64,000 nucleotides of DNA from Berkiella sp964606325 (GTDB lineage: Bacteria > Pseudomonadota > Gammaproteobacteria > Berkiellales > Berkiellaceae), in contig CAZSGE010000007.1 of the NCBI GenBank assembly GCA_964606325.1, positions 1 to 64,000 of the forward strand, given 5' to 3'. The notes beneath the pieces are model-generated. The model did no database searches, had not been told where the DNA came from, and saw nothing but the letters and a program-made list of their open reading frames with translations. Below are positions 26,150 to 35,130 of this stretch, piece by piece; position 1 is the first letter of the stretch, and every line of letters begins with the position of its first letter. Both the position numbers and the translations under genes were made by a program.

Positions 26150-27781
26150 ATGGCGCATGAGTCCATGAGTTTTGATTTGGTCATCGTTGGCGCGGGCCCT
26201 GCAGGATTATCAGCAGCAATCCGCTACGCTCAACTTTGTAAGGAAGCCAACATTGAGCCAAGAATTTGCGTACTTGAAAAAGGGGCAAACGTTGGCGCGC
26301 ATATTATTTCTGGCGCTGTATTTGAACCCCGCGCTTTAAATGAACTTATCCCAGATTGGAAAATGATGGATGCTCCTATCCACACGCCTGTTATCAAAGA
26401 TGAATTTTTATATCTCACTGAACGCAAAGCACGCAAATTACCCACCCCACCACAAATGAGAAACCACGGTAATTATATTATTAGCTTGGAACAATTGTGT
26501 CAGTGGTTAGGCAAGATTGCGCAAAATCTTGGCGTTGAAATCTATCCTGGTTTTGCAGCAACTGAAATTTTATATAACGAAAAAAATGAAGTCACAGGTG
26601 TTGCCACGGGCGACATGGGTAAAGATAAAAGTGGTTTACCCAAAAGCACTTTCCAAGCAGGTATGCATTTACATGCTAAACAAACCTTGTTTGCAGAAGG
26701 TTGCAGAGGATCATTAAGCCAACAACTGATTAAGCATTATCAATTAACCCGAAAGCATCAAGTACAAACTTATGGTATTGGTTTGAAAGAAGTCTGGGAA
26801 ATTCAGCCTGAAAAACACAAAGTGGGAACTGTGACGCACACCATTGGTTGGCCGCTCGATCCTAAAACCTATGGTGGCAGTTTTATTTATCATTGGGGTA
26901 ATCATCTCATTAGTATTGGCTTGGTGATTGGTCTAGATTATCAAAATACCTATTTAGATCCTTATCAAGAATTTCAAAGATTGAAACATCATCCTGTTAT
27001 CAGATCCTTATTAGAGGGTGGCCAATGTATTAGTTATGGTGCCAGAGCAATCAATGAAGGTGGTTGGCAATCCATACCTAAATTAACATTTCCCGGTGGC
27101 ATGTTGATTGGCTGTGCAGCAGGGTTTTTAAATGTTCCTAAAATTAAGGGAAGCCATACCGCCATTAAATCTGGAATGCTTGCGGCACAAACTGCTTTTG
27201 AAGCACTCACCCATCAATCATCACAACGAGAGCTATCAACCTATCAAGATAAAGTTAATCATAGTTGGATAAAAACTGAATTGTTTAAGGCGCGCAATAT
27301 TCGCCCCGCTTTCCATTGGGGGTTGTGGCCAGGGTTAATCTATGCGGCTGTCGATACCTATGTATTTCGGGGTTATGCGCCTTGGACTTTCTCTTATCGA
27401 GCGGATCACTTAGCACTGAATCGCGCAAAAAATTGCAAACCGATTAGCTACCCTAAAGCCGATGGCATTATCAGTTTTGATAAAATGGTATCTGTGTCAC
27501 GCACCAATGTGTTTCATGAAGAGAATCAACCCGCGCATTTAAAACTCAAAAATCTTCAAACGGCTATCACCATCAATTGGCAGCAATATGCAGGACCTGA
27601 GCAACGTTATTGCCCTGCAGGCGTTTATGAATTTATCGACGATGAACATGGGAAAAAGAAATTACAAATTAATGCGCAAAACTGCATTCATTGTAAGACG
27701 TGTGATATTAAAGATCCGACACAGAATATTACCTGGGTACCACCAGAGGGTGGTGGCGGGCCGAATTATTCGAATATGTGA
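26150..27781 (+). CDS. Electron transfer flavoprotein-ubiquinone oxidoreductase
   Basis: 543 aa. It passes electrons from reduced ETF to ubiquinone at the inner membrane. The N-terminus is a Rossmann FAD motif (LVIVGAGPAGLSAAIRYAQL). The C-terminus has the 4Fe-4S site with CPAGVYEF and CIHCKTCDIKDP. GAHIISGAVFEPRAL and GGMLIGCAAGFLNVPKIKGS are also diagnostic. AAGGGAG lies before the ATG. It completes the route by which leucine-derived acyl-CoA oxidation would feed respiration. Confidence 0.96.
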   Translation: MAHESMSFDLVIVGAGPAGLSAAIRYAQLCKEANIEPRICVLEKGANVGAHIISGAVFEPRALNELIPDWKMMDAPIHTPVIKDEFLYLTERKARKLPTPPQMRNHGNYIISLEQLCQWLGKIAQNLGVEIYPGFAATEILYNEKNEVTGVATGDMGKDKSGLPKSTFQAGMHLHAKQTLFAEGCRGSLSQQLIKHYQLTRKHQVQTYGIGLKEVWEIQPEKHKVGTVTHTIGWPLDPKTYGGSFIYHWGNHLISIGLVIGLDYQNTYLDPYQEFQRLKHHPVIRSLLEGGQCISYGARAINEGGWQSIPKLTFPGGMLIGCAAGFLNVPKIKGSHTAIKSGMLAAQTAFEALTHQSSQRELSTYQDKVNHSWIKTELFKARNIRPAFHWGLWPGLIYAAVDTYVFRGYAPWTFSYRADHLALNRAKNCKPISYPKADGIISFDKMVSVSRTNVFHEENQPAHLKLKNLQTAITINWQQYAGPEQRYCPAGVYEFIDDEHGKKKLQINAQNCIHCKTCDIKDPTQNITWVPPEGGGGPNYSNM

Positions 27782-27788
27782 TATTAGG

Positions 27789-27950
27789 ATAAAATCCATC
27801 TCTGCCCGCTACGCGGACCTCTTCCCTTTACAAGGGAAGAACTAGTATTCGCTTCGCTCATTTCAGAGGTTTGAGACTTACGTTCGCCTTGCGAACAACA
27901 CCCCTTCCCTTGTAAAGGGAAGAGGCGCGTAGCGCACAGATGGATTTTAT
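27789..27950. repeat. BIME-like inverted repeat, copy A
   Basis: Two copies of one unit face each other. The unit reads ATAAAATCCATCT, a short variable hairpin (GCTACGCG), then CCTCTTCCCTTTACAAGGG. The second copy is its reverse complement and ends at 27950. The middle holds a GTTCGC-CTT-GCGAAC hairpin. It fills the gap between the converging ETF-QO and dsbC genes. Related elements lie at 37820-37998 and 40522-40663. Confidence 0.85.
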
Positions 27951-27957
27951 CACCAAT

Positions 27958-28710
27958 TTAAGCCGTCTCTTTCTTACTCAATTGCTTTGCCACTTCTAAT
28001 AATTTTTCAGGTGGCAAGTAACCAGGAACCATGGTGCCATCTTCAAATATTAACGTAGGTGTGCCAGCAACACCCATTTGCATACCTAATTCAAAATCTT
28101 TCACCACACTATTATTAGGGCAAGTCACATTTTCGACTTTGCGATCAGATTTCGCTGCATCTAAAGCTTTGTTTTTATCTTTAGCGCACCAAACAGAAAC
28201 CATTTTATTGTAGGTGGGTGTATTAGGGCCAGAACGTGGAAATGCAAGATAACGTACCGCAATCCCTAAATCGTTAATTTTACCCATTTCCGCTTGCATC
28301 TTTTTGCAATAACCACAATCTACATCTGTGAATACGGTGACGGTATATTTTGGATTTTTAGGCGCGAAGACAATCATGTTTTCCTGCCCTAAAGATTTTA
28401 AGGCATTTAAGCGCGCGATTTTTCTCGCATCTTCGGTGATATTCGCTTGTGCATTTTGCAAATCGATTAAATCACCTGAAAAGGCATACCGCGCATCGGC
28501 GGTCACATACAAAATGTTGGCACCTGAGCTGACTTGGTATACACCTTTTACAGGGCTTGGTTTAACTTCATCTAGGGTTAATTCGGCAAAGTGCTGTTTG
28601 AGCACGTTACGAATATTGGTGGTTTCTTGGTCTTGGTTTGCTTGCGCAAAATGAAAGCTAACTAATGAAATAAGTAGTACGCTCAATTGAGCAAATAATT
28701 TGATTTGCAT
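27958..28710 (-). CDS. dsbC: Periplasmic thiol:disulfide interchange protein DsbC
   Basis: 250 aa. A signal peptide (MQIKLFAQLSVLLISLVSF, ending around FAQA) sends it to the periplasm. An N-terminal dimerisation domain is followed by a thioredoxin fold with VFTDVDCGYCKKMQAEM, whose CGYC is the active site, and the cis-proline loop GVAGTPTLIFEDG. It isomerises wrong disulfides. A second cysteine pair (WCAKD and VTCPN) is also typical of DsbC. AGGGA lies before the ATG. Confidence 0.95.
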   Translation of the reverse strand: MQIKLFAQLSVLLISLVSFHFAQANQDQETTNIRNVLKQHFAELTLDEVKPSPVKGVYQVSSGANILYVTADARYAFSGDLIDLQNAQANITEDARKIARLNALKSLGQENMIVFAPKNPKYTVTVFTDVDCGYCKKMQAEMGKINDLGIAVRYLAFPRSGPNTPTYNKMVSVWCAKDKNKALDAAKSDRKVENVTCPNNSVVKDFELGMQMGVAGTPTLIFEDGTMVPGYLPPEKLLEVAKQLSKKETA

Positions 28711-28767
28711 ATCTTTCCCTAGAGGTCGGCATTGAATAATGCCTATAGACTAACACCCCGCTACCTT

Positions 28768-28799
28768 AAAAGCTACGCAGCGCAAGCTGCCTGGCTTTT
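28768..28799 (-). terminator. Terminator hairpin after ogt
   Basis: On the minus strand the AAAAGCC and GGCAGC stem pairs with GCTGC and GCTTTT, with a small loop, within four bases of the ogt stop. It separates ogt from dsbC. Confidence 0.6.
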
Positions 28800-28802
28800 G
28801 CA

Positions 28803-29282
28803 CTAATCTTCGCAATTAACTGCTTTTTCGTGGTGTAACAGCCACTGTTTGATCGCAATTTTGCTTCCCTTCAATTGCCCACAAAAACCACCCACATCAC
28901 TGGCTGCTACAACACGATGACATGGAACCACTAAGGCTATGGGATTGGTACGACAAGCCATGCCAATGGCCCTAGCAGAAGTATTTAATTTCTTCGCTAA
29001 CTCACCATAGGTACATGTTTCACCCAGTGGGATCTGGCGTAGAGCTTTCCAAACTTTATTTTGAAAAGGTGTACCACTGAGGGTCACAGCTAATTTTTTT
29101 AAACAAATGGGATGGTGAAAAAAAGACTCTAGCTCTTTTGCTATTTTTCTTACATGTGTTGATTGCTTAGCGCGAGGCAAAGGAACAATGCTTTGCTCAA
29201 GATAATGAATGGCTTTTAGTTTTTCACCATCGCATGAAACGCCAAGATGGCCTATCGGTGTTTTTAAAATAATATCAAACAT
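28803..29282 (-). CDS. ogt: Methylated-DNA-protein-cysteine methyltransferase
   Basis: 159 aa. The acceptor-cysteine motif VPCHRVV is intact near residue 128, with GTPFQNKVWKALRQIPLGE and the helix-turn-helix TYGELAKKLNTSARAIGMAC before it. It removes O6-methylguanine damage by a single-use transfer to its own cysteine. The start lies immediately after the rplS terminator, so its expression may depend on read-through. Confidence 0.95.
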   Translation of the reverse strand: MFDIILKTPIGHLGVSCDGEKLKAIHYLEQSIVPLPRAKQSTHVRKIAKELESFFHHPICLKKLAVTLSGTPFQNKVWKALRQIPLGETCTYGELAKKLNTSARAIGMACRTNPIALVVPCHRVVAASDVGGFCGQLKGSKIAIKQWLLHHEKAVNCED

Positions 29283-29287
29283 AACAA

Positions 29288-29313
29288 AGAAAAGGGGCCA
29301 ACTGGCCCCCTTC
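29288..29313 (-). terminator. Intrinsic terminator after rplS
   Basis: On the minus strand: GAAGGGGGCCA-GTT-TGGCCCC-TTTTCTTT. A strong GC stem followed by a T-run two bases after the rplS stop, and only a few bases before the ogt start codon. Confidence 0.85.
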
Positions 29314-29315
29314 TC

Positions 29316-29696
29316 TTATTCTGCGGCAGCAGCAATGCTTTTGCCTTTGTTTAAATCTTCTTTAATACGTGCTGCACGTCCAGCCAAATCACGTAAGTAA
29401 TAAAGCTTGGATTTACGTACTTTACCATGACGTTTTACTTCAACACTGCCAATGATTGGGCTGTGAGTTTGAAATACACGCTCAACGCCTTCGCCATGAG
29501 ATACTTTACGCACCGTGAAAGAAGAATTTACACCACGATTTTTAATGGCGATAACCACACCTTCAAACGCCTGTAGACGTTCACGAGTTCCTTCGACAAC
29601 TTTTACCCACACGCACACGGTGTCGCCTTGGGAAAACTCAGGAATATCGCTACGCAGAAATTCCTTCTCATATTCTTGAATAAAACCTGAGCTCAT
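29316..29696 (-). CDS. rplS: 50S ribosomal protein L19
   Basis: 126 aa, slightly longer than the usual 115 because of an alanine-rich tail (KGKSIAAAAE). The core shows FSQGDTVCVWVKVVEGTRER, FEGVVIAIKNRGVNSSFTVR and RRGKVRKSKLYYLR-like sequence (here KRHGKVRKSKLYYLRDLAGR). It sits at the interface of the ribosomal subunits. Last gene of rpsP-rimM-trmD-rplS, with AAGGAG before its ATG. Confidence 0.97.
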   Translation of the reverse strand: MSSGFIQEYEKEFLRSDIPEFSQGDTVCVWVKVVEGTRERLQAFEGVVIAIKNRGVNSSFTVRKVSHGEGVERVFQTHSPIIGSVEVKRHGKVRKSKLYYLRDLAGRAARIKEDLNKGKSIAAAAE

Positions 29697-29722
29697 GATA
29701 ACTCCTTAACACTATTCTAATT

Positions 29723-30475
29723 TTACGATTCGAATTCTAGTTGAAACTCTGCCAGTAATGCTTGGCTCGTTTCATCTAGCACTAAATTTTCTAATATATC
29801 GGGTCTTAATAACCAAGTTTGACCCAACGATTGTTTTCTACGCCATTTTTTAATGGCTTGATGATCCCCGCTTAAAAGCACCTTCGGCACGGTTTGGTCA
29901 TCCAAACTCGCAGGCCTTGTGTAATGAGGACAATCTAACAATCCATCGTTTTCACTACTAAACGCATCATTTTGCGCTGAATCTTCATGACCTAGCGCAC
30001 CAGGGATCCAGCGCGTGATAGCATCAATCACTACCATCACTGCTAACTCGCCCCCAGAGAGAACATAATCTCCAATCGAGATTTGCTCATCGACATCGCG
30101 CTCAATCACGCGATTATCTATACCTTCATAACGGCCTGAAATAAAAATCAAAGGCCGCTCACTTAACGCTAGCTCTCTGGCCCTTTTTACATCAAAGCGC
30201 TTTCCAGCTGGCGTGACATAAATCACGTGGGCCTCACCGGGTGCAACCGCCTTAGCACTGGCCAAAGCATCACGAATCGGTTGAGCCATCATTACCATGC
30301 CCGGGCCACCCCCATAGGGTCTGTCATCCACTGTGGCATAGTTATCTTTTGTAAATTCTCTTGGGTCCCACGTCTTAAGCGTTAACAACTCTTGTTTTAT
30401 CGCTCTTGAGGTAATCCCACATTCACTGATGACATTGAACATTTGTGGAAAAAGGGTGATAACACCACACCACAT
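29723..30475 (-). CDS. trmD: tRNA (guanine-37-N1)-methyltransferase
   Basis: 250 aa. The SPOUT-class knot is shown by YATVDDRPYGGGPGMVMMAQ and ISIGDYVLSGGELAVMVVID, plus FISGRYEGIDNRV. It methylates G37 next to the anticodon and prevents frameshifting. Its ATG overlaps the rimM stop by one base, the usual order in this operon. Confidence 0.97.
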   Translation of the reverse strand: MWCGVITLFPQMFNVISECGITSRAIKQELLTLKTWDPREFTKDNYATVDDRPYGGGPGMVMMAQPIRDALASAKAVAPGEAHVIYVTPAGKRFDVKRARELALSERPLIFISGRYEGIDNRVIERDVDEQISIGDYVLSGGELAVMVVIDAITRWIPGALGHEDSAQNDAFSSENDGLLDCPHYTRPASLDDQTVPKVLLSGDHQAIKKWRRKQSLGQTWLLRPDILENLVLDETSQALLAEFQLEFES

Positions 30476-31026
30476 TAATGCTCAAATTCCCAATCAATGA
30501 CCACTTGTCGATTTGTTAAATCGACTGATTTCACCGTATCATCCATTACAAATGGAATATGTCTTTCTTTATCTTGGTGTTTTATCACCATGATATCGGC
30601 ATCAGCATTTTCATACAGATAGGCAATGTGACCAAAATCAACGCCTGCTGTATTTGTGACTGCTAATCCTTCTAAATCTGTCCAGTAAAATTCATCAGCA
30701 GGAAGCTCAGTTAAAGCTTCTCGTTCAACGGCTATCATGCAGTTGGTTAATAAGGCTGCTGATTCTGGACTATCAACGGCACTTAATTTTGCAACCAAAC
30801 CTTGCCCATGACGGCGACCTTCAACTAATGAAAGCCCTATCCATTCACCTTGATGTTCAACATACCAATGCTGGTAGTTGAATATATTATCAAGGGGATC
30901 GGTAAAGGAATGGATATGCTGCCATCCATGCACGCCATAAGGCGCACCGATTTTACCAACGATGACAAGCACGGCTTCATGAGCATCATCATGCTCATGT
31001 GAACACCCATGACTACAACCAGTCAT
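30475..31026 (-). CDS. rimM: Ribosome maturation factor RimM with His/Cys-rich N-terminal extension
   Basis: 183 aa. The RimM core begins at about residue 19 with VLVIVGKIGAPYGVHGWQHI and has a C-terminal PRC-barrel (ADEFYWTDLEGLAV). It helps mature the 30S head. Unusually, the frame starts with MTGCSHGCSHEHDDAHEA, a metal-binding-like tail. The ATG at 31026 lacks a good ribosome site; a GTG at residue 19 would give the classic protein, so the extension may not be translated. It lies between rpsP and trmD as expected. Confidence 0.93.
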   Translation of the reverse strand: MTGCSHGCSHEHDDAHEAVLVIVGKIGAPYGVHGWQHIHSFTDPLDNIFNYQHWYVEHQGEWIGLSLVEGRRHGQGLVAKLSAVDSPESAALLTNCMIAVEREALTELPADEFYWTDLEGLAVTNTAGVDFGHIAYLYENADADIMVIKHQDKERHIPFVMDDTVKSVDLTNRQVVIDWEFEH

Positions 31027-31029
31027 GAA

Positions 31030-31290
31030 TTATGCCGCTTTTGAACTGTTTGCATCCCATTGCTTTACCAACGCCGCAACACGCATCGACAATTGTGCGC
31101 CTTGCGCTACCCAATGTTCGACCCGTTCGCGTACTAGGCGAAGCTCTTCTTCTTTGCCTGAAGCAACAGGATTAAAAAAACCAAGGTTTTCAATAAAACG
31201 GCCATCACGCTTGAAACGTTGATCCGCTACAACGATGTTGTAGAAAGGACGCTTTTTAGCGCCAGCGCGAGCTAAGCGAATCACCACCAT
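31030..31290 (-). CDS. rpsP: 30S ribosomal protein S16
   Basis: 86 aa. MVVIRLARAGAKKRPFYNIV is the S16 signature, followed by KRDGRFIENLGFFNP and a normal C-terminal helix. First gene of the rpsP-rimM-trmD-rplS operon; ffh lies 123 bases upstream on the same strand. Confidence 0.97.
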   Translation of the reverse strand: MVVIRLARAGAKKRPFYNIVVADQRFKRDGRFIENLGFFNPVASGKEEELRLVRERVEHWVAQGAQLSMRVAALVKQWDANSSKAA

Positions 31291-31413
31291 AACGATGCTT
31301 TTCCTTTTTCTCTAGTCAGAAAATTTACTTATATTTTTATGCTTTTGGCATTAAAGGGTTGGCATTCTACTCTACTTTAATCCTTCATACCACCCAGCCT
31401 TTCTTAAAAAGAG

Positions 31414-32793
31414 CTACTGTTCCATCCCACCCATGCCAGGAATCATACCTTGCATGCCTTTCACCCCACGCATCATCTTTTGAAGACCGCCTTTCTTGGA
31501 GATTTTCTTCATCATTTTTTGCATTTGAGTGAACTGTTTTAGCACACGGTTCACATCTTGAATGGTCGTTCCCGAGCCATTCGCAATGCGACGTTTGCGC
31601 GAACCTTGTATGAGTAGGGGCCGACGACGCTCTTTGCGGGTCATAGAATTGATAACAGCCAACATCTGATCAAGGGATTTATCATTGGCCTTGGCTTTGG
31701 CTTCAGCGGGGATAGCCGACATGCCCGGCATTTTATCCATCATGCTGGCTAAGCCACCCATATTCTTCATTTGAACGAGTTGGCTGCGGAAATCTTCAAA
31801 ATCAAATTCTTTGCCTTTGCTTAATTTTTTCGCAAGTCTATCGGCTTCTTGCTTATCAACCTTGCGTTCAAGCTCTTCTACCAGCGATAAAATATCGCCC
31901 ATACCTAATATACGGGATGCGGCTCTATCAGGGTAAAAAGGCTCTAAAGCGTCTACTTTTTCTCCCATCCCCACAAACTTAACGGGTTTACCACCGGTAA
32001 TTTGGCGAATGGATAAAATGGCGCCGCCTCTGGCATCACCATCTAATTTGGTGACGATCACACCGGTGAGACTGAGCGCTTCATTGAAGGCTTTTGCCGT
32101 TCTTGCTGCATCTTGTCCCATCATGCCGTCTACCACAAAGAGAGTTTCGACGGGATTAATGGCTTGGTGGATTTGTTTAATCTCTTGCATCATGGTGTCA
32201 TCGATATGCAAGCGGCCAGCGGTATCGATAATAATCACATCGACAAATTGCTTTTTAGCAGCGGATAACGCTTCTTTGGCAATTGAAACCGGATCTTTGA
32301 TATCACCATTTTCAAAGAAGTGTGCATTCACCTCTTTAGATAAAGTTCTTAATTGATCGATAGCTGCTGGACGATAAACGTCAGCGCTTGCCAATAAGAC
32401 AGATTTCTTCTGACGCTCAATAAGCCACTTAGCTAATTTTGCTGTACTGGTGGTTTTACCCGAACCTTGCAACCCCGCCATTAACACCACCGCCGGCGGT
32501 TGAGCGGCTAAATTCAGCTGGGCACACTCATCGCCCATTAAATGAACTAGCTTATCGTTAACGATTTTAACTAATTGCTGAGCGGGGGTGAGGCTTTTGC
32601 CAACCTCTACGCCTTTAGCAGACTCTTTAATATCTTCAATAAAAGTGGCTATCACTTCTAGGGCAACATCGGCCTCTAGCAAAGCTTCCCTGACTTCATT
32701 TAATGTTTCTTGCATATTGTCATCAGTGAGCTTGCCACGGCCAACAACATTGCGGAAAGTTCTACTTAATCTATCTGTTAAACTTTCAAACAT
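31414..32793 (-). CDS. ffh: Signal recognition particle protein Ffh
   Basis: 459 aa GTPase. The N-domain (MFESLTDRLSRTFRNVVGRG) leads into the G-domain with GLQGSGKTTSTAKLAKWL, the DTAGRL motif and TKLDGDARGGAILS. The C-terminal M-domain is methionine-rich (QMQKMMKKI, GMQGMIPGMGGM) and binds signal sequences and 4.5S RNA. It targets membrane proteins to the inner membrane. The ffh-rpsP adjacency is common in gammaproteobacteria. Confidence 0.97.
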   Translation of the reverse strand: MFESLTDRLSRTFRNVVGRGKLTDDNMQETLNEVREALLEADVALEVIATFIEDIKESAKGVEVGKSLTPAQQLVKIVNDKLVHLMGDECAQLNLAAQPPAVVLMAGLQGSGKTTSTAKLAKWLIERQKKSVLLASADVYRPAAIDQLRTLSKEVNAHFFENGDIKDPVSIAKEALSAAKKQFVDVIIIDTAGRLHIDDTMMQEIKQIHQAINPVETLFVVDGMMGQDAARTAKAFNEALSLTGVIVTKLDGDARGGAILSIRQITGGKPVKFVGMGEKVDALEPFYPDRAASRILGMGDILSLVEELERKVDKQEADRLAKKLSKGKEFDFEDFRSQLVQMKNMGGLASMMDKMPGMSAIPAEAKAKANDKSLDQMLAVINSMTRKERRRPLLIQGSRKRRIANGSGTTIQDVNRVLKQFTQMQKMMKKISKKGGLQKMMRGVKGMQGMIPGMGGMEQ

Positions 32794-32952
32794 GAAATAC
32801 CTTCTTTAAGATAGTGTGAACATACCCATTCAAAAGCTGGGATTTATGAATGTGGCAAGCATACCAAATCTTGATGAGCAATTCCTTCCCTTTTGAGGAA
32901 CAGTGGCTTCTAGATACAAGCTATGCGATGATTCTGCGAAGACAACAAGTAA

Positions 32953-33738
32953 ATGCTTATGAATCTACACACCCTTGGTATATTAAGTACCCTATCTTAC
33001 TTAGCCGTGGCCTTCATCCAAGGTCTACATCTTTTTGGTAAACGTACCACTTCCAGTGGCTGGTATTTTTCCGGCTCACTCCTTTGCCTTGTCAGTCATG
33101 GCTTTATTCTTTATAAACTAATTGATACCCCGATGGGCCAAAACATGGATTGGCTTATCATGCTTTCCTTCACGATGTGGCTAATGAATATATTTACTTT
33201 AACTATGTCTTTGCGCGCCCCCATGATGCAATTATCCGTACTCACTTATCCTTTATCTGCCATTACTTTAATGTTGAGTTTATCTGGGCATCATGAATCA
33301 TTAAGTAAAACACCGCCAACAGCACTCATTCATATTTTTATTTCTTTATTTGCGATGAGCTTATTAACGCTGGCAAGTTTCCAAGCCATCTTATTAGCCA
33401 TGCAAAACAGATTACTTAAACAACATCGCGCTTATGTGATGCTACGTATATTGCCGCCTTTGCAAACGATGGAAGGGCTGTTATTTGTCATTCTATGGAG
33501 TGGCCTACTCTTTTTGAGTGCATCTCTGTGCAGCGGGTTTTTCTTTCAATCTACACATCTCACCCATATTGCCTACCCCAAAACATTATTGGCTATTTTT
33601 GCTTGGGTCTCACTTGCCGCTCTGATGGGTGGGCGAGTCTTTTTTGGATGGCGTGGTCCGACCGCTGTTCGTTGGACACTCACCAGTACATTACTGGCCG
33701 TATTATCTTATTTTGGCACTAAAGCTTTATTGCTATAA
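32953..33738 (+). CDS. CcsA/YpjD-like cytochrome c assembly family membrane protein
   Basis: 261 aa, about eight membrane segments. The pattern of spans, with HIFISLFAMSLLTLASFQAI, the LLPPLQTME-like segment (here RILPPLQTMEGLLFVILWSG) and the last part, LLAIFAWVSLAALMGGRVFF, fits the inner-membrane CcsA-related proteins often encoded next to ffh. Its role in haem handling is not established; no WWD haem motif is obvious. ATG codons at 32953 and 32959 are both possible. It diverges from ffh. Confidence 0.82.
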   Translation: MLMNLHTLGILSTLSYLAVAFIQGLHLFGKRTTSSGWYFSGSLLCLVSHGFILYKLIDTPMGQNMDWLIMLSFTMWLMNIFTLTMSLRAPMMQLSVLTYPLSAITLMLSLSGHHESLSKTPPTALIHIFISLFAMSLLTLASFQAILLAMQNRLLKQHRAYVMLRILPPLQTMEGLLFVILWSGLLFLSASLCSGFFFQSTHLTHIAYPKTLLAIFAWVSLAALMGGRVFFGWRGPTAVRWTLTSTLLAVLSYFGTKALLL

Positions 33739-33750
33739 AGGAACTCACGG

Positions 33751-35037
33751 GTGGAAAATTCCCATATCCATATTTTATCACTAGCTCTTTTGTTTCTAAC
33801 GCTACTGCTTGCCTTCTTTTCACTTTCTGAAACTGGCATTTTGTCTGTTAATCGCTATCGCTTAAAACATTTAGCACAAACTTCCAAAAGTGCACGCCGT
33901 GTACAAAAGTTGCTTGAACGGCCCGATAGATTGCTGGGAGTTATTTTATTAGGCAATACTTTTATCACCATTACGGCCTCTTCTATCGCCACGCTATTAG
34001 GCGTCGAACTGATAGGTGAAAAATTCGGCGTTATCATCGCCGATGTGATTATCACGCTTGTCTTATTAATATTCGCTGAAGTTTTTCCCAAGACGTTAGC
34101 TGCACTATATCCAGAAAAAGTAGCTTTCCCTGCTTCTTTTTTACTACAAATAATTTTAAAAACATTATATCCCCTCGTGTGGATTGTAAACTGGGTGTCA
34201 AATGGTCTTATTCGCTTGTGTGGGTTATCTCCTTCCAAAATCGACAATGAAGGCATTAGCCCTGAAGAGTTAAGAACCGTTGTACATGAAACCTCGGGGA
34301 GAATACCTTCTAAGCATCGCAAAATGCTCTTAAGCATTTTAGATCTGGAAAAAGTCTGTGTGGAAGATATCATGATTCCGCGTCACGATGTGCTGGGCAT
34401 TGATTTAGAAAGCGAATGGGATGCAATTGTTGCCCAACTTGCCAATACCCAACATTCCTTTTTGCCGGTGTATAAGCAAGATCTCAATAAAACTATTGGT
34501 ATTATTCACGCCAAAAAAGCATTGCATATTATGGGGCATGAAGAATTTGATGAAGCCATGCTGATTGAATCTTTGGATCCGGCATTCTTTATTCCACAAA
34601 GCACATCCTTAACCAACCAATTGATTAATTTCCAACAAAGCAAACAACGCTTTGCCATGGTGGTTGATGAATATGGTGAAATCTTAGGCATTATCACTTT
34701 AGAAGATATCTTAGAAGAGATTGTGGGTGAATTTACCACCAATATGTCCGCGGCCTATACGTCGATTCATGCACAAGAAGATGGCTCATACTTAGTTGAA
34801 GCCAGCACCACCATTCGCGAGTTCAATCGCTGGGCACATTGGAAACTCCCTTCTCAAGGCCCTAAAACAGTCAATGGCTTGGTGATAGAATATTTGCAAA
34901 GTATTCCGGAAGTAGGCACCTGTTGTTTAATTAATGGTAATATTCCTATCGAAGTGGTTCAGGTACAAGACAACCGCATTAAAACCATTAAAGTATTGCC
35001 GCCTTTGCATCGTAAAAAGACACATGCACATGAATAA
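33751..35037 (+). CDS. CNNM/CorC-type transporter protein (DUF21, CBS pair, CorC_HlyC)
   Basis: 428 aa with a GTG start 12 bases after the previous stop. The N-terminal DUF21 membrane domain has about four spans (LFLTLLLAFFSLSETGILSV, LLGNTFITITASSIATLLG). Two CBS domains follow: VEDIMIPRHDVLGIDLES and the one ending MVVDEYGEILGIITLEDILE. A C-terminal CorC_HlyC domain comes last (SYLVEASTTIREFNRW). It resembles YfjD-like proteins linked to Mg2+ or Co2+ efflux. The exact ion is unknown. Confidence 0.9.
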   Translation: MENSHIHILSLALLFLTLLLAFFSLSETGILSVNRYRLKHLAQTSKSARRVQKLLERPDRLLGVILLGNTFITITASSIATLLGVELIGEKFGVIIADVIITLVLLIFAEVFPKTLAALYPEKVAFPASFLLQIILKTLYPLVWIVNWVSNGLIRLCGLSPSKIDNEGISPEELRTVVHETSGRIPSKHRKMLLSILDLEKVCVEDIMIPRHDVLGIDLESEWDAIVAQLANTQHSFLPVYKQDLNKTIGIIHAKKALHIMGHEEFDEAMLIESLDPAFFIPQSTSLTNQLINFQQSKQRFAMVVDEYGEILGIITLEDILEEIVGEFTTNMSAAYTSIHAQEDGSYLVEASTTIREFNRWAHWKLPSQGPKTVNGLVIEYLQSIPEVGTCCLINGNIPIEVVQVQDNRIKTIKVLPPLHRKKTHAHE

Positions 35038-35130
35038 GGCTTTTTATGACAGCTTTGTGCCCATGAGAGTCTTCAATTTATCTGCTTAAACTGTTAGTCT
35101 GTCGCCTTCATTATTTAATGGGGCCGCAGT

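Noticed and set aside
33855..34373. 172-aa minus-strand frame
   Set aside because: Shadow of the CorC-like gene, which has clear domains on the other strand.
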